The notes below the pieces were generated by a model. That model saw only the letters and a list, made by a program, of their open reading frames with translations, was not told where the DNA came from and ran no database searches. From contig JBMOOH010000025.1 of NCBI GenBank assembly GCA_049323795.1, forward strand, positions 1-21,947: a stretch of 21,947 nt of DNA, written 5' to 3'. A program made the position numbers and the translations under genes. Shown one piece after another: positions 7,460 to 13,760 of this stretch (within the stretch, counting starts at the first letter, position 1; each line of letters opens with the position of its first letter). The DNA is from JAOADN01 sp049323795. Lineage in GTDB: Bacteria; Pseudomonadota; Alphaproteobacteria; Rhodobacterales; Rhodobacteraceae.

Positions 7460-7536
7460 GGCCCCATAGCTCAACTGGATAGAGCAAGGACCTTCTAAGT
7501 CCGAGGTTGAGGGTTCGAGTCCTTCTGGGGCCGCCA
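7460..7536 (+). tRNA. tRNA-Arg (anticodon UCU)
   Basis: A 77-base cloverleaf with the 3' CCA encoded. The acceptor stem GGCCCCA pairs with TGGGGCC and the discriminator base is G. The D arm is GCTC/GAGC, the anticodon loop is CTTCTAA with anticodon TCT, and the T arm is GAGGG/CCTTC around TTCGAGT. The anticodon stem is AGGAC/GTCCG, whose outermost pair would be an A-G mismatch. It should read AGA codons, and also AGG if modified. These codons are rare in this GC-rich genome. It stands between the GNAT gene and an AT-richer accessory patch, a common place for inserted DNA. Confidence 0.95.
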
Positions 7537-7637
7537 TCGCTGGAGTGGAAATTGCAAACGGCTCCATCCCGCCGCGAATCAAGCTGGCAGGCATCGTCAT
7601 TCTGGAGCGGCGGGGATTTCACGCAGACAGATGCCAT

Positions 7638-8111
7638 TTACGCTGACTCGATCGGTACATTGCTCTCCAGCTTTTCCCGCAGCACCATGATCACGCGGTG
7701 GAATGCCTTTACGTCCTTGATCGGGAGCCCTTCCGAAAGGCCGTTGATCCACGGGGCCTGCAATCGCATCGCAGCGTCAAATGTTCGTCTTCCCTTGTCG
7801 GTAAGGACCACAAGCTGCGCCCGCCGGTGGTGCGGATTGGATTCGAACGCGACCCATCCCTCCTTGTGAAGATCATTGACGATTCGCTGCACGTTTTGAC
7901 GGTTGGCGCCCATGTCGCGCGCGAGCCATGCAACCGGCTGCGGGCGCTTGGCGGCGACAATCGCGCCAAGAATCTGCCATCGCGCGCTGGTCAGTCCGAG
8001 CCCTGCCACCAGCCGGTCACCAGCGGTCAATAGCAGGCTGTTGAGCCTGAAAAGTTCGAGGACGATGTCCGTCAGGGCCTCGCCCGCTGGGGTGCGCTTG
8101 GTCTCGCTCAT
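7638..8111 (-). CDS. MarR-family transcriptional regulator
   Basis: A 157-residue winged-helix regulator of the MarR family, which acts as a DNA-binding dimer, usually a repressor released by small phenolic or oxidising ligands. Visible parts are the helix-turn-helix ARDMGANRQNVQRIVNDLHKEG in the middle and the wing NPHHRRAQLVVLTDKGR after it. Flanking helices at both ends would form the dimer interface. The ATG at 8111 is divergent from the ABM gene at 8209, and the 97-bp gap contains three related operator-like sequences. The usual inference is that it controls itself and the ABM/membrane-protein operon. Base composition here is AT-richer than the surrounding genes, which suggests acquired DNA. 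Confidence 0.92.
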   Translation of the reverse strand: MSETKRTPAGEALTDIVLELFRLNSLLLTAGDRLVAGLGLTSARWQILGAIVAAKRPQPVAWLARDMGANRQNVQRIVNDLHKEGWVAFESNPHHRRAQLVVLTDKGRRTFDAAMRLQAPWINGLSEGLPIKDVKAFHRVIMVLREKLESNVPIESA

Positions 8112-8129
8112 TTGTCATCATAGAACTAT
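8112..8129. promoter_or_regulatory. Degenerate third copy of the MarR operator-like sequence
   Basis: TTGTCATCATAGAACTA matches the left arm and centre of the palindrome at 8131 but not its right arm. It abuts the MarR start codon, so binding there would block its translation start region. Confidence 0.35.
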
Positions 8130-8130
8130 A

Positions 8131-8148
8131 TTGACATCATAATGTCAA
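8131..8148. promoter_or_regulatory. MarR-type palindromic operator
   Basis: TTGACAT and ATGTCAA form a perfect 7-bp inverted repeat with a CATA centre, midway between the divergent MarR and ABM genes. The size and symmetry fit MarR-family dimers. TTGACA in either direction also reads as a -35 element, so binding would hide a promoter. Confidence 0.65.
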
Positions 8149-8173
8149 TTTGATACTGACTCATGATGCCTGA

Positions 8174-8191
8174 TTGACATCATAGAGACAA
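8174..8191. promoter_or_regulatory. Second MarR operator-like site
   Basis: TTGACATCATAGAGACAA keeps the left arm and CATA centre of the first site, with an imperfect right arm. It starts exactly 43 bp after the first site, about four helical turns, and lies 18 bp before the ABM start codon. Confidence 0.5.
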
Positions 8192-8208
8192 CGACAGAGG
8201 AGAACCTC

Positions 8209-8577
8209 ATGTCACTGCTGCGTCCGCTCGACCCCGCATTCCCCATCGACCGTCAAGTCGCAATCGACGCCAGCCCCGTGGTCCTGGTGAATGTGTTTAC
8301 GCTCGACAAAGCGGATGAGCAGGCCTTTCTCGAGATCTGGCAGGACGACGCCGCCTTTATGAAACGCCAGCCGGGCTTCATCTCTACCCAGCTTCATCGC
8401 GCCATCGGCGAAAGCCCGACCTATCTGAATTATGCGATCTGGGAATCGACCGCTGCTTTCCGGACGGCATTCGAACATCCAGAGTTCCAGTCAAAACTCG
8501 CCCTCTATCCGTCGTCCGCCGTCGCTTTCCCGCACCTGTTCCAGAAGGCGGCGGTGCCCGGCATCTGCGTCGCGTAG
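8209..8577 (+). CDS. ABM-domain protein in a MarR-controlled operon
   Basis: A 122-residue protein with one ABM ferredoxin-like domain. The strand VVLVNVFTLDKADEQAFLEIW near residues 24-44 is followed by KRQPGFISTQLHR and the LNYAIWES strand. These proteins are small oxygenases or stress-sensing dimers; the substrate is unknown. The ATG at 8209 has AGAGGAG upstream. It is the first gene of a plus-strand operon with the membrane-protein pseudogene at 8605, 27 bases downstream, and it faces the MarR gene. MarR-divergent ABM genes often answer electrophile or quinone stress, which is inference here. It is a paralogue of the ABM protein at 1379, with a longer N-terminus. Confidence 0.87.
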   Translation: MSLLRPLDPAFPIDRQVAIDASPVVLVNVFTLDKADEQAFLEIWQDDAAFMKRQPGFISTQLHRAIGESPTYLNYAIWESTAAFRTAFEHPEFQSKLALYPSSAVAFPHLFQKAAVPGICVA

Positions 8578-8604
8578 GCGCCTGCCGGAAGGGGAGCAAT
8601 AGCC

Positions 8605-8876
8605 ATGCTCAAGATCATCCATCCGGTCGCCGGCGTGCTCGCGATCTTCACCATTGCGACCTTTTGGCTCTCGACCGCTCTCGCGGAGTTGTTTGCGTCC
8701 CAGGCCGTCGTTGTTGCGGTCAGGACCGCCATCCCCTGGGGCTTCGTGCCGCTCTGATTCCGATGCTCGCGGCGGCGGGAGGCTCGGGCTTCGCCCTGGC
8801 AAAGGGGCGGCGCGCCGGGCTGGTCGGTGCGAAGGTGAAGCGCATGCCGCTCATTGCCGCCAACGGCATCTTGGCC
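8605..8876 (+). pseudogene. 5' part of a membrane-protein gene split by the IS3 element
   Basis: The ATG at 8605 follows AAGGGGAG and opens MLKIIHPVAGVLAIFTIATF, a first membrane segment. The frame stops at 8755-8757 after 50 codons. In the next frame the protein clearly goes on as LIPMLAAAGGSGFALAKGR and RMPLIAANGILA, so one base, probably a C, is missing near 8752-8755. The reading then runs into the left end of the IS3 element at 8877. Joined to the 3' part at 10113 the intact gene would encode about 150 residues with four membrane spans. I recognise no named family. It was the second gene of the MarR-controlled operon. Confidence 0.85.
8873..8876. repeat. Target-site duplication, left copy (GGCC)
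   Basis: GGCC just left of the IS3 end is repeated at 10109-10112 just right of it. Removing the element and one copy restores a continuous reading ANGILAILVLIPSALFL across the junction, which supports these exact boundaries. Confidence 0.8.
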
Positions 8877-8896
8877 TGCTGCCGGTTTCGTGGACA
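8877..8896. repeat. IS3 terminal inverted repeat, left
   Basis: The 20 bases starting TGCTGCCGG and ending TGGACA are the exact reverse complement of 10089-10108. Confidence 0.92.
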
Positions 8897-8901
8897 GGCA
8901 G

Positions 8902-9765
8902 TTAAGCTAATCCGGCCTTTCTCTCGAACTCGACCGGGCTGAGATAGCCGATGGTTGAGTGCCTGCGAACTGTGTTGTAGAACCTTTCGATGTAGTCGAA
9001 CACATCCGCCCGTGCGGCATCCCGTGTGCGGTAGGTCTTCTTGCCTATCCGTTCGGTCTTGAGCGAGGAGAAGAAGCTCTCCATCGCGGCATTGTCCCAG
9101 ACGTTTCCGGACCGGCTCATCGAGCACTGCACGCCATTGTCGGCCATCAGTTTCTGGAACTGCTCACTGGTGTATTGACTGCCCTGATCGGAATGATGAA
9201 GGAGAGCGTCGGGCTTGCCACGCCGCCAGATGGCCATGATGAGGGCATCGGTGACGAGCTGCGCGGTCATCTCCGCCTTCATCGACCAGCCGACCACGCG
9301 ACGTGAAAACAGGTCGATGACGGCTGCAACATAGAGCCAGCCCTCAGCGGTCCACACATAGGTGAAGTCGGCGATCCACTTCTGGTTCGGTCGATCAGCA
9401 TGAAACGCGCGATCCAGAACGTTCGGTGCGGCAACCGCCAGGCGCTGCCCCTCATCCTTCGGCAATCCCCGCCGCCGCGGCCGTGCCCGCAGGGCCTGAG
9501 CCTGCATCAGACGTTCGATGCGATGCAGGCCGCAGTCGACGCCCTCGGCCAGAACATCGCGCCAGACGCGCCGCGCTCCATAGGTGCGGGCGCTCGCGAT
9601 GAAGCTCGCCCGCACCTTTGCACCGATCTCTTCGTCCTCCCGGCTGCGCCTCGACGGTGTACGACCAAGCCAGGCATGGAAACCCGACCGTGACACATCC
9701 AGCGCGTCACACAGCCAACTCACCGGCCAGATGTGGCGGTGCTTCGCGACGAAAGCGAACCTCAT
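8902..9765 (-). CDS. IS3-family transposase OrfB (DDE catalytic part)
   Basis: This 287-residue protein carries the retroviral-integrase-like catalytic core of an IS3 transposase. The three acidic residues are seen in WIADFTYVWT, HHSDQGSQYTS and NAAMESFFSSLK. An HTH_21-like region (ALDVSRSGFHAWLGR) precedes the core. The C-terminus YNTVRRHSTIGYLSPVEFE is the family ending. Its ATG overlaps the orfA stop as ATGA. In this family the working enzyme is normally the OrfAB fusion made by -1 frameshifting at 9801-9795, giving a join through GRSLLREGSD before MRFAF. OrfB alone could be made by reinitiation. The gene is full length. Confidence 0.96.
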   Translation of the reverse strand: MRFAFVAKHRHIWPVSWLCDALDVSRSGFHAWLGRTPSRRSREDEEIGAKVRASFIASARTYGARRVWRDVLAEGVDCGLHRIERLMQAQALRARPRRRGLPKDEGQRLAVAAPNVLDRAFHADRPNQKWIADFTYVWTAEGWLYVAAVIDLFSRRVVGWSMKAEMTAQLVTDALIMAIWRRGKPDALLHHSDQGSQYTSEQFQKLMADNGVQCSMSRSGNVWDNAAMESFFSSLKTERIGKKTYRTRDAARADVFDYIERFYNTVRRHSTIGYLSPVEFERKAGLA

Positions 9766-10052
9766 GTCACTTCCCTCGCGAAGTAGGCTGCGGCCTTTTT
9801 TAGGATGTCGCGCTCTGCCTTGAGTTTGGCGACCTCCTTGCGCAGTCGGTCAATCTCAAGCTGTTCCGGCTTCATCTGCCCATGGCCAGGAAACGCCTGC
9901 GCAGGATCCGTCTCCAGCTCCCGAACCCACTTCCGCAAAACGTTCGCATGAACCCCCAGATCGCGTGACGCCTGAGCCGACGTGACCCCGCGATCCCTCA
10001 CCAACTTCACCGCCTCAAGCTTGAACTCGCGGCTGAACTTCCGTCTCTCCAT
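9762..10052 (-). CDS. IS3-family OrfA (DNA-binding part)
   Basis: A 96-residue protein with an N-terminal helix-turn-helix (FSREFKLEAVKLVRDRGVTS and HANVLRKWVRELE) that recognises the element's ends. A C-terminal leucine-zipper-like helix (EIDRLRKEVAKLKAERDILKKA) serves oligomerisation. The slippery heptamer A AAA AAG lies at 9801-9795, in frame with the two lysine codons of ILKK, twelve codons before the stop. This is the standard site for programmed -1 shifting into orfB. The gene is intact. Confidence 0.95.
   Translation of the reverse strand: MERRKFSREFKLEAVKLVRDRGVTSAQASRDLGVHANVLRKWVRELETDPAQAFPGHGQMKPEQLEIDRLRKEVAKLKAERDILKKAAAYFAREVT
9795..9801 (-). promoter_or_regulatory. A6G ribosomal slippery site
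   Basis: AAAAAAG on the minus strand is read as A AAA AAG in the orfA frame. After a -1 slip the new frame is open into orfB without a stop. This is the typical IS3-family recoding signal. Confidence 0.8.
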
Positions 10053-10088
10053 AGCAAACTCCGATTCCGTTGAAACACCCTATCTCGG

Positions 10089-10108
10089 TGTCCACGAAAC
10101 CGGCAGCA
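10089..10108. repeat. IS3 terminal inverted repeat, right
   Basis: Exact reverse complement of 8877-8896, ending in CCGGCAGCA at the element's right boundary. The right copy of the GGCC target duplication follows at 10109-10112. Confidence 0.92.
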
Positions 10109-10297
10109 GGCCATCTTGGTTCTCATTCCCTCGGCGCTGTTCCTCTCGTTCAAGGCGAGAGTCGCCGAGTTCGACGCAGGCTTCTATGCGGTGCAAGTGC
10201 TCGAACTCGTCTCCGGTGCGGTGAATATCGCGCTCCTCGTCTCAACATCCGCGACGGCCTCAGAATGAAGGGCCGATTCCGACGCCAGCCAGCGTGA
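10109..10297 (+). pseudogene. 3' part of the split membrane-protein gene
   Basis: After the GGCC duplication the reading resumes as ILVLIPSALFLSFKAR, then FDAGFYAVQVLELVSGAVNIALL, a further pair of membrane segments. Near 10238-10242 a single base, probably a G, is missing. The natural ending LNIRDGLRMKGRFRRQ is in the next frame and stops at 10295-10297. Together with the 5' part this gives two one-base losses plus the insertion, so the gene is non-functional in at least three ways unless the small losses are sequence errors. Confidence 0.82.
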
Positions 10298-10353
10298 TCG
10301 GTGCCAGAGCAAAGAAAATGCGAAGCTACTTCGGCTGCCTAGACGGCAAAGGA

Positions 10354-10440
10354 ATGGCCAGGATCCAGTACCCAGATTTGTCCCGTCTGGCCCGCCAGCG
10401 GATCCTCACAGACCGAGGATTGCCGACCCGGCGACGGTGA
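10354..10440 (+). pseudogene. Possible truncated start of a carboxymuconolactone decarboxylase-like gene
   Basis: From the ATG at 10354 the reading is MARIQYPDLSRLARQ, which resembles the N-terminus of carboxymuconolactone decarboxylase/peroxidase-related proteins as I recall them. The similarity fades after about 13 residues. The frame then runs antisense through the end of the ExoD-family gene to a stop at 10438-10440. I read this as a gene start cut off at the border of the accessory patch. The match is short and could be chance. Confidence 0.3.
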
Positions 10441-11056
10441 GCGCACCGGCAACTCCGATGACGATTCCGAGCGCAAGGGTCGCGGTGAAAAGCCCGGCCA
10501 CCACCCAGAGGCCGTCGCGTGCCATGAAGCCAAGCGAGGTGAGCGTGACCGCGATGGCGGGCATCAGGTTCCCGAACGGAACCGGAAGCGCGATCATAAG
10601 GGCGAGAGCGAACAGGAGCAGGCCGAACAGGCGGTCTAGCGCGGCGTCGTATCCCGGCCAGTAGCGCGGGTGAGCCAGCCGTTCGAGCCGGTGCACATAA
10701 GGAAGCACCTTCTCGACGGCGACCTTCAGCCTTTCGCGCGGGATTTCATGGCTGCGGATGCGACGCGGCAGCCAGAGGCTCCGGGCGCCGATCATCAGGC
10801 TGATCCCGAGGAAGACGAGCGGCAGCCCCATGATCGCGGAGGATCCCGGAATGATCGAGACCACGTTGAGCAGCCCCATGGCCAGCACGACCGGAGCGAG
10901 CCCGCGCACCGAGAGGCTGCGCACGAATTCGCCAACCGTCACGAACTCGGAATCTCCCTCGGTCGAGGCGGCCAGCAGGTCGGACAGCGCCTTGCGGTCC
11001 TCCGGAGGGATCTGCCCCGGGGTCAGCTTGGGAAAACGCAGATCGTGGGCCGTCAT
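10406..11056 (-). CDS. ExoD-family exopolysaccharide synthesis membrane protein
   Basis: A 216-residue membrane protein of the ExoD family, named after a Rhizobium gene that affects exopolysaccharide production and alkali tolerance; the molecular role is not established. Characteristic stretches are the GEFVRSLSVRGLAPVVLAMGLLNVVSIIPG block near residues 42-71, WLPRRIRSHEIPRERL, and the later hydrophobic pairs with FGNLMPAIAVTLTSLGFMARDG. About four to five membrane segments are seen. The ATG at 11056 starts at a plausible soluble N-terminus, but the ribosome site is weak; an upstream start at 11137 is possible but less family-like. The gene faces the inserted patch, and its end overlaps the putative decarboxylase fragment. 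Confidence 0.88.
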   Translation of the reverse strand: MTAHDLRFPKLTPGQIPPEDRKALSDLLAASTEGDSEFVTVGEFVRSLSVRGLAPVVLAMGLLNVVSIIPGSSAIMGLPLVFLGISLMIGARSLWLPRRIRSHEIPRERLKVAVEKVLPYVHRLERLAHPRYWPGYDAALDRLFGLLLFALALMIALPVPFGNLMPAIAVTLTSLGFMARDGLWVVAGLFTATLALGIVIGVAGALTVAGSAILGL

Positions 11057-11221
11057 GAGCAAGCCTGCCGGTCTCACTGTCGCGTCAAGCCCTGCCGGAA
11101 GATGCCTTGCGCGGGCAGACGACATCGTCCCCCGCAACGGAATTTGGGGGCGCGACAGCGCGCGGTCAATGAGTCGCTAGCGGGAAGGGCGCCGCTTTCC
11201 TGCGGGACCTGGGCCGCGGGG

Positions 11222-12454
11222 TCATTTGCGCGGCGCGCCGCCTTCGAAGACATTCGGCCGCCGGTAGTCGCAGGGCGCCTCCTGCATTTCGAGATGCAGG
11301 CGGTCGCCCGTGCAGGGATGCGCGCGGGCCACGTCCTCGTCGAACTCGATGCCGAGGCCGGGGCCGTCCGGCACGATGACGTAGCCGTCTTCCCACTTGA
11401 TCGAGTTGCGGATGAGCCTGAGGTGGAAGGCGCCCCCCGTCTCGATCGTCTCGACCATCAGGAGGTTCGGGATCGAGGCCCCGAGCTGGATGTTCGCGGC
11501 CCATTCGACAGGGCCCGCGTAGAGGTGCGGGGCCACCTGCGCGGTGAAGACCTCGGCGATGGCGGCGATCTTCTTGCCTTCGAGGATGCCGCCCGCCCGG
11601 CCGAGCGCCGGCTGCAGGATGCGCGCACCGCCCGTGCGCAGGACGGTGGCGAATTCCGCCTTGGTGGTGAAGCGTTCGCCCGTGGCAACGGGGATGCGGA
11701 CGCCCTTCTGCACCTCGGCGAAGTCGAGCAGGTTGTCGGGCGGGATCGGTTCCTCGTACCAGAGCGGCCCGTAGGGTTCGATCGCCTGCCCCATGCGGAT
11801 CGCGCCGCCCACATTGAACTGGCCGTGCGTGCCGAAGAGGAGGTCCGCGCGGTCTCCCGTCGCCTCGCGGATCGCCTTGCAGAAGGCGACCGACCGCGCG
11901 ATGTCGCTGCCCGAGGGGTCGTGTCCGCCCCGGATCGTGTAGGGGCCGGCGGGGTCGAACTTCACCGCGGTGAAGCCCATGTCGACGAAGCGGAGCGCTG
12001 CCTCGCCCGCCATTTCGGGGCTGACCCAGAACTCGGCGCTTTCCTTGCCGGGTTCGGGGTAGAGGTAGGTGTAGGAGCGGAGGCGCTCGTTGATCCGTCC
12101 GCCGAGAAGCGCGTGGACGGGCTGGTCCAGCGCCTTGCCGATGATGTCCCAGCAGGCGATCTCGAGCCCCGAGAAGGCGCCCATCACGGTCGGGTCGGGA
12201 CGCTGGGTGAAGCCCGAGGAATAGGCGCGGCGGAACATCAGTTCGATCTCGTGAGGGCTTGTGCCGGCCATGTGGCGGTGGAACACGTCCTCGATGACCG
12301 CCGCCATCGCCCTCGGGCCGACGGTCGAGGCGTAGCACTCGCCATAGCCCGTGATGCCGTTGTCGGTGGTGAGCTTCGGGAAGATCCAGTAGCGCCCGCC
12401 CCAGCCGGGGGCCGGGGGCGACACGACGAAGATTTCGAGGTCCCTGAGTTTCAT
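11222..12454 (-). CDS. Mandelate racemase/muconate lactonizing-type enolase-superfamily enzyme
   Basis: A 410-residue enzyme of the enolase superfamily. These use a metal-stabilised enolate, and most MR/MLE members dehydrate or isomerise sugar acids. The capping domain covers roughly residues 1-120, followed by the barrel. Lys165 (TAVKFDP) is the general-base position. Metal ligands on later strands are Glu234 in WYEEP and Glu260 in ATGERF. His310 in APHLYAGPVEW matches the catalytic His of galactonate-dehydratase-like members. The first metal position is unusual: where relatives have Asp in a D-x-H motif, this protein has FGTHGQF (Gly208, His210). The ATG at 12454 follows GGGGGAG. The exact substrate is not recognised; an aldonate or uronate dehydratase is likely. 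Confidence 0.88.
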   Translation of the reverse strand: MKLRDLEIFVVSPPAPGWGGRYWIFPKLTTDNGITGYGECYASTVGPRAMAAVIEDVFHRHMAGTSPHEIELMFRRAYSSGFTQRPDPTVMGAFSGLEIACWDIIGKALDQPVHALLGGRINERLRSYTYLYPEPGKESAEFWVSPEMAGEAALRFVDMGFTAVKFDPAGPYTIRGGHDPSGSDIARSVAFCKAIREATGDRADLLFGTHGQFNVGGAIRMGQAIEPYGPLWYEEPIPPDNLLDFAEVQKGVRIPVATGERFTTKAEFATVLRTGGARILQPALGRAGGILEGKKIAAIAEVFTAQVAPHLYAGPVEWAANIQLGASIPNLLMVETIETGGAFHLRLIRNSIKWEDGYVIVPDGPGLGIEFDEDVARAHPCTGDRLHLEMQEAPCDYRRPNVFEGGAPRK

Positions 12455-12582
12455 CTGTCTCCCCCGGCGGTTCTCGGGTGCGAAAGGACCACTTTCCGCA
12501 AGGTGCGGCTTGTCCGTTTGCGACGGCCGGCGTTGCCGTGAAGGCGCGCCACAGATCCGCCGGATCCGCCGGATTTCAGCCT

Positions 12583-12779
12583 TCAAGCCTGCCCGATCTC
12601 CCGCAGGACCCCGTGGGCACCGCCGCGAACGCCTCCGGCCGGTCCAGGGGCGGCAGGTGCCCCGCGCACCGGATCAGCGCGAAGCGCGCCCCCTTCACGA
12701 GGTCCGCCGTCGCCTCGGGCGGGGTGGAGCCGTCGTTGGGGCCGGCGATCAGGCATCGGGGTGGTGGAGGTGCGGCACC
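12583..12779 (-). pseudogene. Remnant of an enol-lactonase-like alpha/beta hydrolase (C-terminus)
   Basis: On the minus strand from about 12757 the reading CLIAGPNDGSTPPE is followed by ADLVKGARFALIRCAGHLPPLDRPEAFAAV. This is the last third of an alpha/beta hydrolase of the 3-oxoadipate enol-lactonase (PcaD) kind, including the catalytic Asp and His regions (GPND, AGHLP). After AAV one base is missing; the natural end FLREIGQA with its stop at 12583-12585 is in the next frame. No N-terminal two-thirds or nucleophile serine is present, because the stop of the dehydratase gene lies directly upstream. It is therefore a decayed fragment, not a gene. It differs in sequence from the intact hydrolase at 13757. 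Confidence 0.72.
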
Positions 12780-13760
12780 TCAGTCTCCGGTGCCGAAGCG
12801 GTCGAGGGCGAGGCGGACCACGCCGGTATCCACGTTCCCGCCCGAGGCGACGGCGATGACCGCGTCGCCGTCGATCTCGTCCCCGCGGAAAAGCGCGGCG
12901 GCGAGCGACACGGCGCCGCCGGGTTCGAGCACGATCTTCAGCCGCGTGAAGGCCACTGCCATGGCGCGGAGCGCCTCGTCGTCGGTAACGGCGAGGCCGG
13001 GGCCGCAGAGGCGCTTCAGGATCGGGAAGGTGATCTGCCCCGGCGAAGGGGTGACGATGGCATCGCAGAGCGAGCCGGACAGGCAGTCGTTGCGTTCGAT
13101 CCGGCCGGAGACGAGCGAGCGTCTCACGTCGTCGAACCCGACCGGTTCCGCGGGGCGGACGCGGAGCCCCGGCGCATGGGCCTCGAGCGCCAGCGCGATG
13201 CCCGAGGTCAGGCCGCCCCCGCCGCAGCAGACGAGCACGTCGCCCCGGGTCACGCCCTCGGCCTTCGCCTGTTCGGCGATTTCGAGCCCCGCGGTGCCCT
13301 GGCCGGCGATCACCTCGGGTTCGTCGTAGGGCTTGATGAGCGTGAGCCCGCGCTCTCCGGCGAGACGGGTGCCGATCGCGTCACGGTCTTCGGTCGCGCG
13401 GTCATAGAGGATGACCTCGGCCCCGAGCGCCCGGGTGTTGTCGATCTTGAGGCGCGGGGCGTCGGAGGGCATGACGATCACCGCAGGCACGCCGTGGAGC
13501 CTGGCCGCATGGGCCACCCCCTGCGCGTGGTTGCCCGAGGAGAAGGCGATGACGCCCCTCTGCCGCACCGCCTCGGGCAGCGCCGAGACCGCCGCCCATC
13601 CGCCGCGGAACTTGAACGATCCCGTATGCTGGAGGCATTCTGCCTTCACCAGAACCCGGCGGCCGGCCATGCGGTCGAGGAAGGGCGAGGAGAGCAGCGG
13701 CGTGCGCCTGGCGTGGCCGTTCAGGCGCCGGGCGGCGGCTTCGATCATGTCGAGGTTCAT
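12780..13760 (-). CDS. Threonine/serine dehydratase-like PLP enzyme
   Basis: A 326-residue fold-type II PLP enzyme of the threonine ammonia-lyase/serine racemase group. It probably eliminates water and ammonia from a hydroxy-amino acid to give a 2-oxo acid. Lys50 in TGSFKFRGG is the PLP Schiff-base lysine. SSGNHAQG near residue 74 binds the substrate carboxylate, and the phosphate-binding loop is CGGGGLTSG near 179-187. SGGN near the end caps the cofactor. No ACT regulatory domain is present, which points to a catabolic form. Its ATG overlaps the stop of the upstream hydrolase as ATGA, so translation is coupled. Relatives with other substrates, such as hydroxyaspartate or ectoine breakdown products, cannot be excluded. 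Confidence 0.9.
   Translation of the reverse strand: MNLDMIEAAARRLNGHARRTPLLSSPFLDRMAGRRVLVKAECLQHTGSFKFRGGWAAVSALPEAVRQRGVIAFSSGNHAQGVAHAARLHGVPAVIVMPSDAPRLKIDNTRALGAEVILYDRATEDRDAIGTRLAGERGLTLIKPYDEPEVIAGQGTAGLEIAEQAKAEGVTRGDVLVCCGGGGLTSGIALALEAHAPGLRVRPAEPVGFDDVRRSLVSGRIERNDCLSGSLCDAIVTPSPGQITFPILKRLCGPGLAVTDDEALRAMAVAFTRLKIVLEPGGAVSLAAALFRGDEIDGDAVIAVASGGNVDTGVVRLALDRFGTGD

Larger units (their letters stand above)
8877..10108 (-). mobile_element. Complete IS3-family insertion sequence, 1232 bp
   Basis: The element begins TGCTGCCGG at 8877 and ends CCGGCAGCA at 10108, with perfect 20-bp terminal inverted repeats at 8877-8896 and 10089-10108. It carries orfA and orfB on the minus strand in the usual overlapping arrangement, with an A6G slippery heptamer for -1 frameshifting. 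A 4-bp GGCC duplication flanks it, and all catalytic residues are present, so it may still be active. The subgroup is not assigned; a 4-bp duplication is within the family range. Confidence 0.95.

Noticed and set aside
7487..7503. tRNA-Arg pseudogene because of an A-G mismatch at the outer anticodon-stem pair
   Set aside because: All other stems, the loops, the anticodon and the encoded CCA are regular; a single outer mismatch is tolerated.
10377..10397. Attachment-site copy of the tRNA-Arg 3' end
   Set aside because: A segment ending CTGGCCCGCCA resembles the tRNA end CTGGGGCCGCCA, but only with gaps, and there is no integrase gene. Too weak to call an att site.
10670..12541. 623-codon plus-strand open frame over the ExoD and MR/MLE genes
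   Set aside because: Antisense to two well-supported genes; His/Asp/Arg-rich translation typical of GC-rich shadows.
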